A stretch of DNA of 64,000 bases from Amycolatopsis sp. cg9 (GTDB taxonomy: Bacteria; Actinomycetota; Actinomycetes; Mycobacteriales; Pseudonocardiaceae): the NCBI RefSeq assembly GCF_041346945.1, contig NZ_CP166850.1, positions 10,028,501-10,092,500 of the forward strand. The letters are read 5' to 3'. Positions within the stretch are counted from its first letter, which is position 1. Every line of letters starts with the position of its first letter. The translations under genes and the position numbers were made by a program. Shown piece after piece: positions 52,569 through 61,463 of this stretch. Below the pieces are notes generated by a model. It saw only the letters and a program-made list of their open reading frames with translations. It made no database searches and was not told the origin of the DNA.

Positions 52569-53981
52569 TCAATTCACGCAGACGACCCCGCCCGACGTGA
52601 TCGGCTCGTCGCCGGCGGCCGGGGCACCCCCGCCGCCCGCCGCGCCGGGGCCCGCGTACACCGTGCCGAGCACGACCTCGATGTGCCCGGCGGGCACCGC
52701 CGCGGACTCCTGGGTGGTCAGCCCGCCCAGCAGCCGCGCCACCTCGGCGCCCCGGTCCTTCAGCTCGGCGCCGAACCGGACCACCGACGTCCGCCGCGCG
52801 GCCGTGTTGCCGGTCGTGCCGGGGGTGAACCCCTTGTCGCGCAGCAGGCCGGACACGCGCGCCGCGAGCCCTTCCCGCGGCCCCGCGTTCGAGACGTCGA
52901 CGGTGGGCCCCTGCCCCGGCCCCGGCGACGGCGGTGGCGCGACCGGCCCGATCAGGCTCGCCGCGAACGCCTTGACCGCGGCCGGGTCGACCTGCACCGC
53001 CGTCAGCCGGTGGTCGGCGGGGTCGTAGCGGTAGTCCGGGTTGACGATCGGGATCGTCTCGAACTGGATGCCACCGCCGCTGACCCCGCGCAGCTGGGCG
53101 ACGAAGTCGAGCAGGTTCCACGAGGCGTCGAGCACCACCGAGCGCTTCACCGCCTCGATCAGGTCCGAAAGCTTGCCGGGGTCGCCCAGCGTGCCCGCTG
53201 ACAGCACCTGCCGCGCCAGCCCGGCGAGGAAGACCTGCTGGCGGCGGACGCGGTCGAAGTCGCCGCCCCGGAGGTTGTCCCGCTGCCGGACGAAGGCGAG
53301 CGCGTCGGCGCCCGAAACCCGCTGCGGCCCGGCCGGGAAGTCCGCGCCCGAGTTCCGGTCCTGGGTGGCCGCGTTGAGGCAGACGTCGACGCCGCCGACC
53401 GCCTTGCTGATCTCGGCGAAGCTGAGCAGGTTGACTTCGGCGAAGTGGTCGATCTTGACGCCGGTGAGGTCCTCGACGGCCTGCCGCGTCGCGCGTCGCC
53501 CGGCGGTGAGGGCGCTCTGGTCGATCTTCGCCTTGTCGGTCTCGCCCGCGGTGCGCAGCCGGCGCGCCTCGGCGGCCTTCGCGCGCCCGAACGCGGCGTT
53601 GATCTTGCCCCGGCCGCCGGGCATCGACACGTAGCTGTCACGCGGGACGGAAAACGCTTTCACCTGCTTGGTCCCGTTCGGGATCCGCAGCACGATCAGG
53701 GTGTCGGTGAGGTCGTCGCCGTTGGCACCGACCCGCAGTTCGCGGAGCATCTCCGGCGACAGCGGGTTGCCCTGGGGGTCGGTGCGGGCGTCCCGGCCGA
53801 CGAGCAGGACGTCGAGCGAGCCGTCGGCGGGCTGCTCCCCCGGGCTGGTCTCGCCGTCCGCGTCGATCACGCTGTCGCGCGTGACTTCGTCGAGGGCCTT
53901 CAGGTTCGCGTAGCCGTACGCCGTGCCGCAGAAGACGACCAGCGCCAGCCCGGAGACGACGATCTTGCCCAGTGGGTGCAC
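52569..53981 (-). CDS. LytR-CpsA-Psr (LCP) family protein with LytR_C domain
   Basis: The 470-residue protein has one N-terminal membrane helix (about 5-27). The LCP domain (about 58-290) contains LLVGRDAR, DTLIVLRI, VKAFSVPRDSYVSMPG and the Arg-rich FVRQRDNLRGGDFDRVRRQQ (first part), which binds the polyprenyl pyrophosphate. A C-terminal LytR_C domain (about 358-445: VDVSNAGPREGLAARVSGLL) follows. LCP enzymes transfer glycopolymers such as arabinogalactan or teichoic acids from lipid carriers to peptidoglycan. The C-terminal CVN end has a lone Cys. Confidence 0.93.
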   Translation of the reverse strand: MHPLGKIVVSGLALVVFCGTAYGYANLKALDEVTRDSVIDADGETSPGEQPADGSLDVLLVGRDARTDPQGNPLSPEMLRELRVGANGDDLTDTLIVLRIPNGTKQVKAFSVPRDSYVSMPGGRGKINAAFGRAKAAEARRLRTAGETDKAKIDQSALTAGRRATRQAVEDLTGVKIDHFAEVNLLSFAEISKAVGGVDVCLNAATQDRNSGADFPAGPQRVSGADALAFVRQRDNLRGGDFDRVRRQQVFLAGLARQVLSAGTLGDPGKLSDLIEAVKRSVVLDASWNLLDFVAQLRGVSGGGIQFETIPIVNPDYRYDPADHRLTAVQVDPAAVKAFAASLIGPVAPPPSPGPGQGPTVDVSNAGPREGLAARVSGLLRDKGFTPGTTGNTAARRTSVVRFGAELKDRGAEVARLLGGLTTQESAAVPAGHIEVVLGTVYAGPGAAGGGGAPAAGDEPITSGGVVCVN

Positions 53982-54029
53982 GCCCTACCGACGTCTCCCG
54001 CGCGCCGGCTGCTGCACGGGTGAGGCAGG

Positions 54030-54782
54030 TCACATCCGCAGGTGCGAGGCGCCGTTGAGGTCGAGGATCGCGCCGGACGCCCAGGTCGCTTCGGCGGACG
54101 CCAGGTAGACGACGGCCGCGGCGACCTCCTCGGGGGTGCCGACCCGGCCGAACGGGCTCTGCGCGCGCAGGGCGTCGTCGATCCGGTCCGCCACCCGCTC
54201 GGTGGCCGTGAAGCCGGGCGCGACCGACGTCACGGAGATGCCGTGCGGCGCGAGGGAAACGGCGAGCGACTGGCCGAGCGCGTGCAGCGCCGCCTTGCTC
54301 GCGCCGTACGCCGGGTGGTCGGGCTCGCCCTTGAACGCCCCGCGCGACCCGATGTTGACGATCCGGCCCGGTGCGCCGCGCCCGATGAGGTGCCGGGCGA
54401 CGCAGTAGCTCAGGTTCGCGGCGCCCACGAGGTTGACGTCGAGGGTGCGCCGCCAGATCCGCTGCCAGTCCGCGTAGGACACCGCGCCGACCGGGTGCGC
54501 GGTCTCGGCCGAAGTCGCGACGGCGGCGTTGTTGACCAGCACGTCGACCCCGCCGAGCCCGGCTTCGGCGGCGTCGGCGATCTTCCGCGCCGCCTCCGGG
54601 TCGGCGAGGTCGCCGCTGATCAGCAGGTGCCCGGCGCCGGGCAGCTGCGAAAGCGTTTCCTCGGCGTCCGCGGCGCGGTGTCCGTAGTGGACGGCCACCC
54701 GGTCACCCCGCGCCGCGAACGCCGTGGCCACCGCGCGCCCGATGCCGCGGGACGCGCCGGTGACGAGAACTCCGTTGCTCAT
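54030..54782 (-). CDS. SDR family oxidoreductase (FabG-like)
   Basis: From the ATG at 54782 the protein is 250 residues with TGASRGIG (7-14), NNAAVATS, a Ser in NIGSRGAF and the catalytic YGASK (Y-x3-K), ending in SGAILDLNGASHLRM. It is a classical SDR likely to use NADP(H). Its ATG overlaps the stop of the small-subunit gene (ATGA), which in turn overlaps the antiporter gene, so the three are one operon. Its substrate may relate to the acid moved by the antiporter; that is inference. Confidence 0.9.
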   Translation of the reverse strand: MSNGVLVTGASRGIGRAVATAFAARGDRVAVHYGHRAADAEETLSQLPGAGHLLISGDLADPEAARKIADAAEAGLGGVDVLVNNAAVATSAETAHPVGAVSYADWQRIWRRTLDVNLVGAANLSYCVARHLIGRGAPGRIVNIGSRGAFKGEPDHPAYGASKAALHALGQSLAVSLAPHGISVTSVAPGFTATERVADRIDDALRAQSPFGRVGTPEEVAAAVVYLASAEATWASGAILDLNGASHLRM

Positions 54783-54907
54783 CCGAAAAGCTGTACCAGC
54801 TTCAGGAACAGCTGGTACACGCCGTACCCGAACGGGAGCACGACCCACGCCCAGGTCAGCACGATCAGCGGCACCCGGCCGGGCTTCGACGTCGAAGGCT
54901 CGCTCAT
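54779..54907 (-). CDS. MFS transporter small subunit (42 aa)
   Basis: The 42-residue protein MSEPSTSKPGRVPLIVLTWA then WVVLPFGYGVYQLFLKLVQL has one membrane helix. Small proteins of this kind regularly follow OFA-family antiporter genes in actinobacteria and are named MFS transporter small subunit. It overlaps the antiporter stop by 4 bp and the SDR start by 4 bp. It is short enough to be missed by gene finders. Confidence 0.85.
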   Translation of the reverse strand: MSEPSTSKPGRVPLIVLTWAWVVLPFGYGVYQLFLKLVQLFG

Positions 54908-56256
54908 CGGGCTTCACTCCTCGCGGCCGCCGGGGCGGGTTCGTGGTACTTCTCCTTGACCGGCCGGACCAGCTCGTTGGCCACGAAGCCGACCACCAGC
55001 AGGCCGATCATGATGTAGAACGACAGCTCGTACAGCGCCGGGCCGGACTTGCCCGCCGCCTTCTGGCTGTCGGCGATCCGGTTGACGATCAGCGGGCCGA
55101 GCACACCGGCCACCGACCACGCGGTGAGCAGCCGGCCGTGGATCGCGCCGACCTGGTAGGTGCCGAAGAGGTCCTTCAGGTACGCCGGGATCGTCGCGAA
55201 CCCGCCGCCGTAGAAGGACAGGATCACCATCGCGCACAGGATGAACACGAGCTTCGACGAGTTCTCCGTGAGCGCGATCACCAGGTACAGCAGCGCGCCG
55301 GCGCCGAGGTAGGTGCGGTAGATGTTCTTGCGCCCGACCAGGTCCGAAGTGGACGACCAGACGAACCGGCCGAGCATGTTGCACAGCGACAGCAACGCGA
55401 CGAAACCCGCCGCCGCGGCCGTGCCGACCGGGGTCGAGGTGCTCTTGAAGAAGTCGACGATCATCGGGGACGCCTTCTCCAGGATCCCGATGCCCGCGGT
55501 GACGTTGAAGCACAGCACGACCCACAGGCACCAGAACTGCGGCGTCTTGATCGCGTTGGCGGCCGAGACGTTCGCCGTGCTGATCATCGCCTTGCCGTGG
55601 TCGGTCTTCGGCTCCCAGCCCGCCGGCTTCCAGTCGTCGGCAGGCACCCGCACGAGCAGCCAGCCCATCGACATGAACACCGCGTAGACGACGCCGTGCA
55701 CCAGGAACGCCGTCGCGATGGTGCCCGTGGTCGGCGTGGTGCCGAGCATCGACGACGACCACGGCGAGGCGATCAGCGCGCCGCCGCCGAAGCCCATGAT
55801 CGCGATGCCGGTGGCCATGCCCGGCCGGTCCGGGAACCACTTGATCAGCGTCGACACCGGCGAGATGTAGCCGATGCCGAGCCCGACGCCGCCGATCCCG
55901 CCGTAGCCGAGGACGACCAGCCAGAACTGCCCGGTCGCCACGCCCAGCGCGGAGACCAGGAAGCCGCTGGCGAAGCAGCACATCGAGACGAACATCGCCC
56001 AGCGCGGGCCGTTCTTCTCCACGAGCGTGCCGCCGAAGGCCGCGGACAGGCCGAGCATGACGATGCCGAGCTGGAACGGCAGCGAGCTCTGCGTACCGTT
56101 GAGGTGCAGCGTCTTCTCGAGCGGGGTCTTGAACACGCTCCACGCGTAGGCCTGCCCGATCGACAGGTGTACCGAAAGGGCCGCCGGCGGCACCAGCCAG
56201 CGCGTCCAGCCTGGGGGTGCCACGATCCGGGATCGGTCCAGGAAGCCGAGAGCCAT
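54904..56256 (-). CDS. OFA-family MFS antiporter (oxalate/formate type)
   Basis: The 450-residue carrier starts MALGFLDRSRIVAPPGWTRW with GGAGGG upstream. OFA signs are LSIGQAYAWSVFKTPL in helix 1, YGGIGGVGLGIGYISPVSTL, WFPDRPGMATGIAIMGFGGG and SFYGGGFATIPAYLKDLFGT. About 12 helices are present. OxlT exchanges oxalate for formate; other OFA members move lactate or remain unassigned. The nearby formate-dehydrogenase-like gene and fdhD favour a small carboxylate such as formate or oxalate. Confidence 0.88.
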   Translation of the reverse strand: MALGFLDRSRIVAPPGWTRWLVPPAALSVHLSIGQAYAWSVFKTPLEKTLHLNGTQSSLPFQLGIVMLGLSAAFGGTLVEKNGPRWAMFVSMCCFASGFLVSALGVATGQFWLVVLGYGGIGGVGLGIGYISPVSTLIKWFPDRPGMATGIAIMGFGGGALIASPWSSSMLGTTPTTGTIATAFLVHGVVYAVFMSMGWLLVRVPADDWKPAGWEPKTDHGKAMISTANVSAANAIKTPQFWCLWVVLCFNVTAGIGILEKASPMIVDFFKSTSTPVGTAAAAGFVALLSLCNMLGRFVWSSTSDLVGRKNIYRTYLGAGALLYLVIALTENSSKLVFILCAMVILSFYGGGFATIPAYLKDLFGTYQVGAIHGRLLTAWSVAGVLGPLIVNRIADSQKAAGKSGPALYELSFYIMIGLLVVGFVANELVRPVKEKYHEPAPAAARSEAR

Positions 56257-56292
56257 CGGTTCCCTCCGTAGAGTGGGGATGATGGAGGGAAT

Positions 56293-56306
56293 GTATTACT
56301 AAATAC
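56293..56306. promoter_or_regulatory. AT-rich inverted repeat in the OFA/fdhD divergent promoter
   Basis: GTATT-ACTA-AATAC stands out in a GC-rich background, in the 102-bp gap between the divergent OFA and fdhD genes. On the minus strand it contains TAATAC, a good -10 for the antiporter. It may also be an operator shared by both genes. Confidence 0.45.
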
Positions 56307-56358
56307 CCGGTGTTGCACCAGTGGAGTGTCAAACTTCCGGGCGGAGAAGGGTGAACGG

Positions 56359-57183
56359 ATGGGCAGGGTGACCGTGCGCAGGCCGGTGCGGCGGATTTCC
56401 GCGACCGGGGACCGGCGCCGTCCCGACGCGCTCGCCGCCGAAGAGCCCCTGGAGCTGCGGGTCGGCGGCAAGGCGCTCGCCGTCACCATGCGCACCCCCG
56501 GCCACGACGTCGAGCTGGCGCACGGCTTCCTGCTGTCCGAAGGCGTGATCGGCGGCCGCGAGGACGTCGCGGTCGCGCGCTACTGCGACGGCGTCGACGA
56601 CCAGGGCCGCAACACCTACAACGTCCTCGACATCGCGCTGGCCGCCGGGGTGGCCCCGCCGGACACCGGCGTCGAGCGCAACTTCTACACCACCTCTTCG
56701 TGTGGTGTCTGCGGCAAGGCCGCGCTCGACGCGGTCAAGCTCAAGACCCGCTTCTCCCCCGCCGAAGCACCCTTCGCCGTGAAGACCGAAACCCTGGCCG
56801 GGCTGCCGGACGCGCTGCGCGCCCGGCAGAAGGTGTTCGCCAGCACCGGCGGCCTGCACGCGGCGGCGCTGTTCGCCCCGGACGGCGAGCTCGCGGTCGT
56901 CCGCGAAGACGTCGGGCGGCACAACGCGGTCGACAAGGTGCTCGGCTGGGCCGTCCTCGACGGGCGGGTGCCCGCGCCCGGGTACGGCCTCCTGGTGTCC
57001 GGGCGCGCGTCGTTCGAACTGGTGCAGAAGGCCGCGATGGCCGGCATCGGCCTGCTGGCCGCGGTGTCCGCGCCGTCGTCGCTGGCCGTCGAGCTGGCCG
57101 AGGAGAACGGCATGACGCTCATCGGGTTCCTGCGCGGCGACTCGATGAACCTCTACACCGGCGACCACCGCGTCTTGGTCTAA
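56359..57183 (+). CDS. fdhD: Formate dehydrogenase accessory sulfurtransferase FdhD
   Basis: From the ATG at 56359 (GGAGAAGGG upstream) the protein is 274 residues. It carries [16 protein letters not shown], the sulfur-transfer loop SSCGVCGK (Cys115, Cys118), [16 protein letters not shown] and [17 protein letters not shown]. FdhD passes sulfur from IscS to the molybdenum cofactor before it enters FDH-like enzymes. It faces the OFA antiporter and should mature the YdeP-type enzyme at 49140. It ends 11 bp from the convergent carotenoid oxygenase gene. Confidence 0.96.
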   Translation: MGRVTVRRPVRRISATGDRRRPDALAAEEPLELRVGGKALAVTMRTPGHDVELAHGFLLSEGVIGGREDVAVARYCDGVDDQGRNTYNVLDIALAAGVAPPDTGVERNFYTTSSCGVCGKAALDAVKLKTRFSPAEAPFAVKTETLAGLPDALRARQKVFASTGGLHAAALFAPDGELAVVREDVGRHNAVDKVLGWAVLDGRVPAPGYGLLVSGRASFELVQKAAMAGIGLLAAVSAPSSLAVELAEENGMTLIGFLRGDSMNLYTGDHRVLV

Positions 57184-57194
57184 CGCTGCCTGGT

Positions 57195-58634
57195 CTAGGC
57201 GGACGCGACCCAGTTGCCGTGGAAGCCGTTGGGCACGCGGTCGGGCAGGTGGATCGCCGCCACGGTCTCCAGCGTGCCCGCGTCGAGCACCGTGAGGTCG
57301 CTGCGCTGCGAGGCCGGGTCGTAGACGAAGCCCATCAGGACGCCGTCGTCTTCGGCCGCGTCGTCGTGGCGCGGCACGAACACGAACTCGCCCGGCTGCC
57401 GGCCGCCGCCGAACGCGCGCTCCTCGCGGGCGCCGGTGCGGAAGTCGTGCTTGAACAGGGAGCTGCCCGGGTTCGCGTCGCCGTCGGTCGAGACCGCGTA
57501 GCCGTAGCGGTGGTGCCGGCCGACGAGCCGCTCGTCGACGCGCGGGAACTCCTGGCCCCGGTCGTCGAGCCGCTCCTCGATGACCTTGCCCGCGTTGAGG
57601 TCGACGGTCCAGCGGTCCAGCGTCGGGCCGCCCTCGCCCGGGCCGTGCAGCTGCCGGTCGAACATCTTCGGGTGGCGCACGACGTCGAGCACGACGCTGT
57701 CGCCGTCGTCGTAGGCGTTGAGCGGGTGGAAGACGTAGCAGGGCTCGACGTCGAACCAGCGGACGTCGCGGCTCTGGCCGTCCCGCGGCATGACGCCGAT
57801 CCGCGCGGGGTACTTCTCGTTCCAGCGGTAGGGCAGGCCGCCGTTGGCGCCGATCTTGTTCGCCATCATCGCGGACACCGGGTCCGGCACGCGGACCTTG
57901 CCGACCATCGCCGACACGACGAGCTTCGCGGGCGTCCGCAGCGCGCTCGGCACGGAGGCCGAGACCGCCATCTCCGCGTTGAACGTCACCGGCAGGTCGT
58001 AGAACACGACGTACTTCTCGGTCAGCGAGAAGTCGTGCATCATCGGTGACCCGGTGACTTCGACGTCGACGACGCGGCGGGCGCGGCCGGCCGCGTCGAT
58101 CACCGAGTACTGGACCTTGTTGCCCATGCCGAAGAAGTACGAGACGGCGTGCAGCTCGCCGGTGCGGGGGTCGCGCTTGGGGTGGGCGGTGTAGCCGCCC
58201 GGGAGCGTGCCGTCGAAGTCGCAGCGGCCGGCGGTGTCGAGCTCGTCGGTCAGCTCGTAGATCGGCGCGCCCGCCTCGACCAGTGCGAGCGTCTTGCCGG
58301 CGTGGCCGATGACGTTGGTGTTGGCGCCGAGCGCGTCCAGGCCGCAGAACCGGCTCGCGTCCTCGCCGTTCAGCGTCGCCGTCACCGACTGGTTGCGCAC
58401 CCAGCGGTTGCGGTACCACTCGGCCTTGCCGTCGCGCAGGCGCACGCCGTGGACCATGCCGTCGCCCATGAACCAGTGGTAGGCCGCCGGGTCCACTTCG
58501 GACAGCGGGTTGGGGCCGTTGCGCAGGTAGCGGCCGTCGAGGAACTCGGGGATCCGCCCGGTGACGGCGAGCTCGGTGATCGTGTGCTCCCGGCTGACCG
58601 GGGCGAAGTTTCCTTCGAGGAACTTGTTGCCCAT
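57195..58634 (-). CDS. Carotenoid oxygenase (carotenoid cleavage dioxygenase) family
   Basis: From the ATG at 58634 (GAGGGG upstream) the protein is 479 residues, with the seven-blade propeller pattern of CCDs: GRYLRNGPNPLSEVDPAAYH, WFMGDGMVHGVRLRDG, and four iron-binding His in YTAHPKRD, MMHDFSLTEKY, YVFHPLNAYDDGD and the final GFHGNW. It should cut a carotenoid, stilbene or related alkene double bond with Fe(II) and O2. No carotenoid synthesis genes are in the window. The divergent TetR gene and two palindromic sites suggest induction. Confidence 0.93.
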   Translation of the reverse strand: MGNKFLEGNFAPVSREHTITELAVTGRIPEFLDGRYLRNGPNPLSEVDPAAYHWFMGDGMVHGVRLRDGKAEWYRNRWVRNQSVTATLNGEDASRFCGLDALGANTNVIGHAGKTLALVEAGAPIYELTDELDTAGRCDFDGTLPGGYTAHPKRDPRTGELHAVSYFFGMGNKVQYSVIDAAGRARRVVDVEVTGSPMMHDFSLTEKYVVFYDLPVTFNAEMAVSASVPSALRTPAKLVVSAMVGKVRVPDPVSAMMANKIGANGGLPYRWNEKYPARIGVMPRDGQSRDVRWFDVEPCYVFHPLNAYDDGDSVVLDVVRHPKMFDRQLHGPGEGGPTLDRWTVDLNAGKVIEERLDDRGQEFPRVDERLVGRHHRYGYAVSTDGDANPGSSLFKHDFRTGAREERAFGGGRQPGEFVFVPRHDDAAEDDGVLMGFVYDPASQRSDLTVLDAGTLETVAAIHLPDRVPNGFHGNWVASA

Positions 58635-58655
58635 TGCGTGACCCCTCCGCGCCTT

Positions 58656-58693
58656 CCATAACTCGGTTATGGATACAGGTATAACAGGGTTAT
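58656..58693. promoter_or_regulatory. Twin ATAAC/GTTAT operators
   Basis: CCATAAC-TCG-GTTATGG (58656-58672) is a perfect palindrome. ATAAC-AGG-GTTAT (58681-58693) is a second copy, 23 bp further centre to centre. Both lie in the 74-bp gap between the oxygenase and TetR genes, the second overlapping the likely TetR promoter. Confidence 0.65.
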
Positions 58694-58708
58694 GGGATAC
58701 TGGCAAGC

Positions 58709-59416
58709 ATGAGCCCGAAACCGCGCGCGACCGACGTCAAGGCCCGGCTCGTCGAGGCCGCCATCCGGCTGCTCGACGAAGGCGGCCCGGAAACCCTGCA
58801 GGCCCGCAAGCTGGCCGCGGAGGTCGGCGTCTCGACGATGGCGGTGTACACGCACTTCGGCGGCATGGCCGCGCTGGTCGACGAGGTGGCCCGCGCCGGC
58901 TTCCTGCGGCTTTCGGAGTGGCTGGCCGAGGTCGGCGAGACCGGCGACCCGGTCGCGGACATCTTCAGCCTCGCCCGCACCTACCGGCAGGCGGTCGCCG
59001 AGCAGCCCCAGCTGTTCGCGGTCACGTTCGGCCAGTCCGCACCCGGCGGCAAGCGCGCGACGCTGTCCGACCTCACCACCGAGGAGGGCCGCGAGGCCGC
59101 TCCGGAGGGCCTGGAGGCGTTCGAGCACATCGTCCGGGCCACCGAACGGGCCATCGAGGCCGGCCGCTTCCGGCCCGCGGACAAGTACCAGGCGGCCGCC
59201 CAGCTGTGGAGCGCGCTGCACGGCTTCGTCACCCTGGAGGCGTCCGGGCACTTCGGGCCCGGTGAACAGGGCATAGACCACATTTTGATACCCCTCGGCA
59301 TCACGCTCGCCGTGGGTCTCGGGGACACTGTGGACCGGGCCGAACGCTCCACCGACGCCGCGAAGGCGGCTTGGCGCGCGAGGACCCGAAACGCCGGGCA
59401 GGGTGGGAACGACTAA
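58709..59416 (+). CDS. TetR family repressor
   Basis: The 235-residue protein has a TetR HTH (residues 11-57; LQARKLAAEVGVSTMAVYTH) and a C-terminal TetR_C-type domain (PEGLEAFEHIVRATERAIEA). It probably represses the divergent carotenoid oxygenase through the two ATAAC/GTTAT sites. No ribosome-binding site precedes its ATG and a GATACT element (58696-58701) ends 8 bp upstream, so the mRNA may be leaderless. The ligand is unknown. Confidence 0.9.
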   Translation: MSPKPRATDVKARLVEAAIRLLDEGGPETLQARKLAAEVGVSTMAVYTHFGGMAALVDEVARAGFLRLSEWLAEVGETGDPVADIFSLARTYRQAVAEQPQLFAVTFGQSAPGGKRATLSDLTTEEGREAAPEGLEAFEHIVRATERAIEAGRFRPADKYQAAAQLWSALHGFVTLEASGHFGPGEQGIDHILIPLGITLAVGLGDTVDRAERSTDAAKAAWRARTRNAGQGGND

Positions 59417-59492
59417 CCCGGCGAGCGGGACGCGAGGGGAACGCGGAGCGGGTGCGCGGCGTCCTATGGGAGCAGGCGGGGGACGGAGACAG

Positions 59493-60476
59493 GTGAACGA
59501 GGAAAACGGGGACGCGGAGCACGCGGGCGGTGGGGACCAGCCGCAGCCCGCGAAGGCGGTCGCGGAGGCGGCGGTCCAGGGCGCGCGGCGCTGGCTGAGC
59601 CGCCGCTCGGTGCTGATCGCGGGCGCGTCGGGGCTGGCCGTGACCGGGCTGGCCGTGGGCACGGCGACCGGCAAGCTGCCGTTCAGCCAGGCCCTGCAGC
59701 GCACGCTGGGCGTGACGTCGTCGAACCCGACGACCCAGCTGGGCAGCACCCGCGTGGAGCGCGTCTACTCCGCCGCGCGCGGCCGGATGGTCGACCTGGT
59801 GTTCATCCTGCCGTCGAAAACCCCGCCGAAGGGGCTGCCGATGTCGCTCGTGCTGCACGGCCTGCACGGCAACGCCCGCAGCGCGGCCCCGACCGGCACG
59901 CTCAAGCAGCTCGCCAGCGACGTCGCCCGCAAGGCGGTCCCGGCGTTCGGCTTCGTGGCCGTCGACGGCGGCGACAACTACTGGCACCAGGTCCACCCGG
60001 GCGACGACCCGATGGCGATGCTGCTGGAGGAGGTCCCGCAGTGGCTGCGGGCCCGCGGCTTCGCCGGCCCGACCGGCCTGCCGTTCGCGTGCACGGGCAT
60101 CTCGATGGGCGGCTTCGGCGCCCTGGTCTACACCCGCCGCCGCGTCGAGCGGCGCCAGCCGCCGTCCGCCGTGGCGACGCTGGCCCCGGCGCTGATCACG
60201 TCGTGGCCGGAGATGGCCAAGCGCCACATCTTCCCCGACATCCAGGACTGGACGGCCCTGGACCCGCTGCGCCACGTCGACGAGACCAAGGGCGTCCCGA
60301 ACGGCATCTGGTGCGGCACGGAGGACTCGTTCATCACCGGCGTCCGCCGCTACATCGACGCGGCCCGCCCGGCGGTGGCCCACACCGCGCACGGCAAGCA
60401 CGGCGACCCGTTCAACCGGACGGTGGTCCCGAGCCTGATCAGCTTCCTCGGCAAGCACGTCCCCCGCACCGACTGA
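59493..60476 (+). CDS. Tat-exported esterase (alpha/beta hydrolase)
   Basis: From the GTG at 59493 the protein is 327 residues; upstream in-frame starts at 59403 and 59466 exist. An N-terminal polar stretch is followed by a twin-arginine-like signal WLSRRSVLIAGASGLAVTG. The hydrolase domain shows LVLHGLHGNARS, the elbow TGISMGGFGAL, an acid CGTEDSF and a late His in HGKHGDPF. It is of the putative esterase (antigen 85/EsteraseD-like) fold. The gene begins about 75 bp after TetR on the same strand. The substrate is unknown. Confidence 0.83.
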   Translation: MNEENGDAEHAGGGDQPQPAKAVAEAAVQGARRWLSRRSVLIAGASGLAVTGLAVGTATGKLPFSQALQRTLGVTSSNPTTQLGSTRVERVYSAARGRMVDLVFILPSKTPPKGLPMSLVLHGLHGNARSAAPTGTLKQLASDVARKAVPAFGFVAVDGGDNYWHQVHPGDDPMAMLLEEVPQWLRARGFAGPTGLPFACTGISMGGFGALVYTRRRVERRQPPSAVATLAPALITSWPEMAKRHIFPDIQDWTALDPLRHVDETKGVPNGIWCGTEDSFITGVRRYIDAARPAVAHTAHGKHGDPFNRTVVPSLISFLGKHVPRTD

Positions 60477-60494
60477 GCCGGGTCGGACGCGAGC

Positions 60495-61409
60495 TCAACC
60501 GCAGCGGAAGTGGACCCGCGTCGTCGTCCGGCCCGGGATCCAGTACGTCCGGACCAGGTCGGCCAGCCGGTTCACCAGCAGCAGGCCGCGCCCGCCCGGC
60601 GTCGACGCGGGCGGCGGGATGCGACCGGCCAGCGGGTCGGTGATGGTGCCGGCGTCGGTCACCTCGCCGACCACCTCGTCCGGCGGCGCCCAGAGCCGCA
60701 GGACGCCGGTGCCGCCGCCGTAGAGCACGCTGTTCGTCGTCAGCTCGGCGATCGCCAGGGCGAAGTCGTCTCGCCGCGGCCGGCGCAGGCCGTGCCGGGC
60801 CGCCCAGATCTCCGCGTAGCCGCGCAGCGACGCCAGCTGGGCGATGTCGAACGAGTGCTCCACCGCGCCCGGCGGGGGCTCCAGCGGGCGCCTCAGCTCC
60901 GCGCGGACGCCTTCGGGGTCGAAGCGCGGGCTTTCGAACGGGCCCGCCGGTCCCCACAGCTCGGCGTGGGTGCGCTCGGCGTCGGCCAGCATCGACGGGG
61001 CCAGCGCCGCGACGTCGTACGGGCACAGCACCGCCAGGTCGCGGTCCGCGAACGCGCGGTTGAGCAGGGCCTCGTGCTCCACGCACGCCAGGTATTCGGC
61101 GTCGGTGCGGCCGGCCCAGACGGGCTCGCCGACGATCCGCACCGGGCCGGCGTGCTCGGCGGGCAACATCGACGGCAGGATGGCGGCGGGGTTGCGGCCC
61201 GCTCGGCTCAAGTCGATCAGCCGGACTTCGCCGGCCCGGCGGTCCAGGGCCTTCTCGACGAGCAGGAGGTTGCGCCCGGGAACGGCGACGACCACCGGCT
61301 CACCGCGGTCGAGGCCTTCGAGCAAGAACGGAACGACACCGTCGAGGTACTCAGCGTCACCACGGTAGAAAAGTGCGCGATGCCGGAGCGGTCCGAGGGC
61401 ATCTGCCAC
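60495..61409 (-). CDS. MEDS-domain anti-sigma regulatory (HATPase) protein
   Basis: The 304-residue protein has an N-terminal MEDS sensory domain (about 8-165; HRALFYRGDAEYLDGVVPFL) and a C-terminal RsbW-like HATPase (about 190-302), with AIAELTTNSVLYGGG (N box), TDAGT (G1) and STPGGRGLLLVN (G2). Such proteins are Ser kinases or anti-sigma factors in actinobacteria. No phospho-transfer His domain is visible, so it is not a histidine kinase. The sigma partner is not in this window. Confidence 0.85.
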   Translation of the reverse strand: MADALGPLRHRALFYRGDAEYLDGVVPFLLEGLDRGEPVVVAVPGRNLLLVEKALDRRAGEVRLIDLSRAGRNPAAILPSMLPAEHAGPVRIVGEPVWAGRTDAEYLACVEHEALLNRAFADRDLAVLCPYDVAALAPSMLADAERTHAELWGPAGPFESPRFDPEGVRAELRRPLEPPPGAVEHSFDIAQLASLRGYAEIWAARHGLRRPRRDDFALAIAELTTNSVLYGGGTGVLRLWAPPDEVVGEVTDAGTITDPLAGRIPPPASTPGGRGLLLVNRLADLVRTYWIPGRTTTRVHFRCG

Positions 61410-61463
61410 GCGGGAGCAATACCCACCCGGTCACCCCGTCAAACGCCCCCGGACGACGGGTCT

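Noticed and set aside
60495..61409. Considered as a sensor histidine kinase
   Set aside because: There is an RsbW-type HATPase but no dimerisation/His phosphotransfer domain and no response regulator gene next to it.
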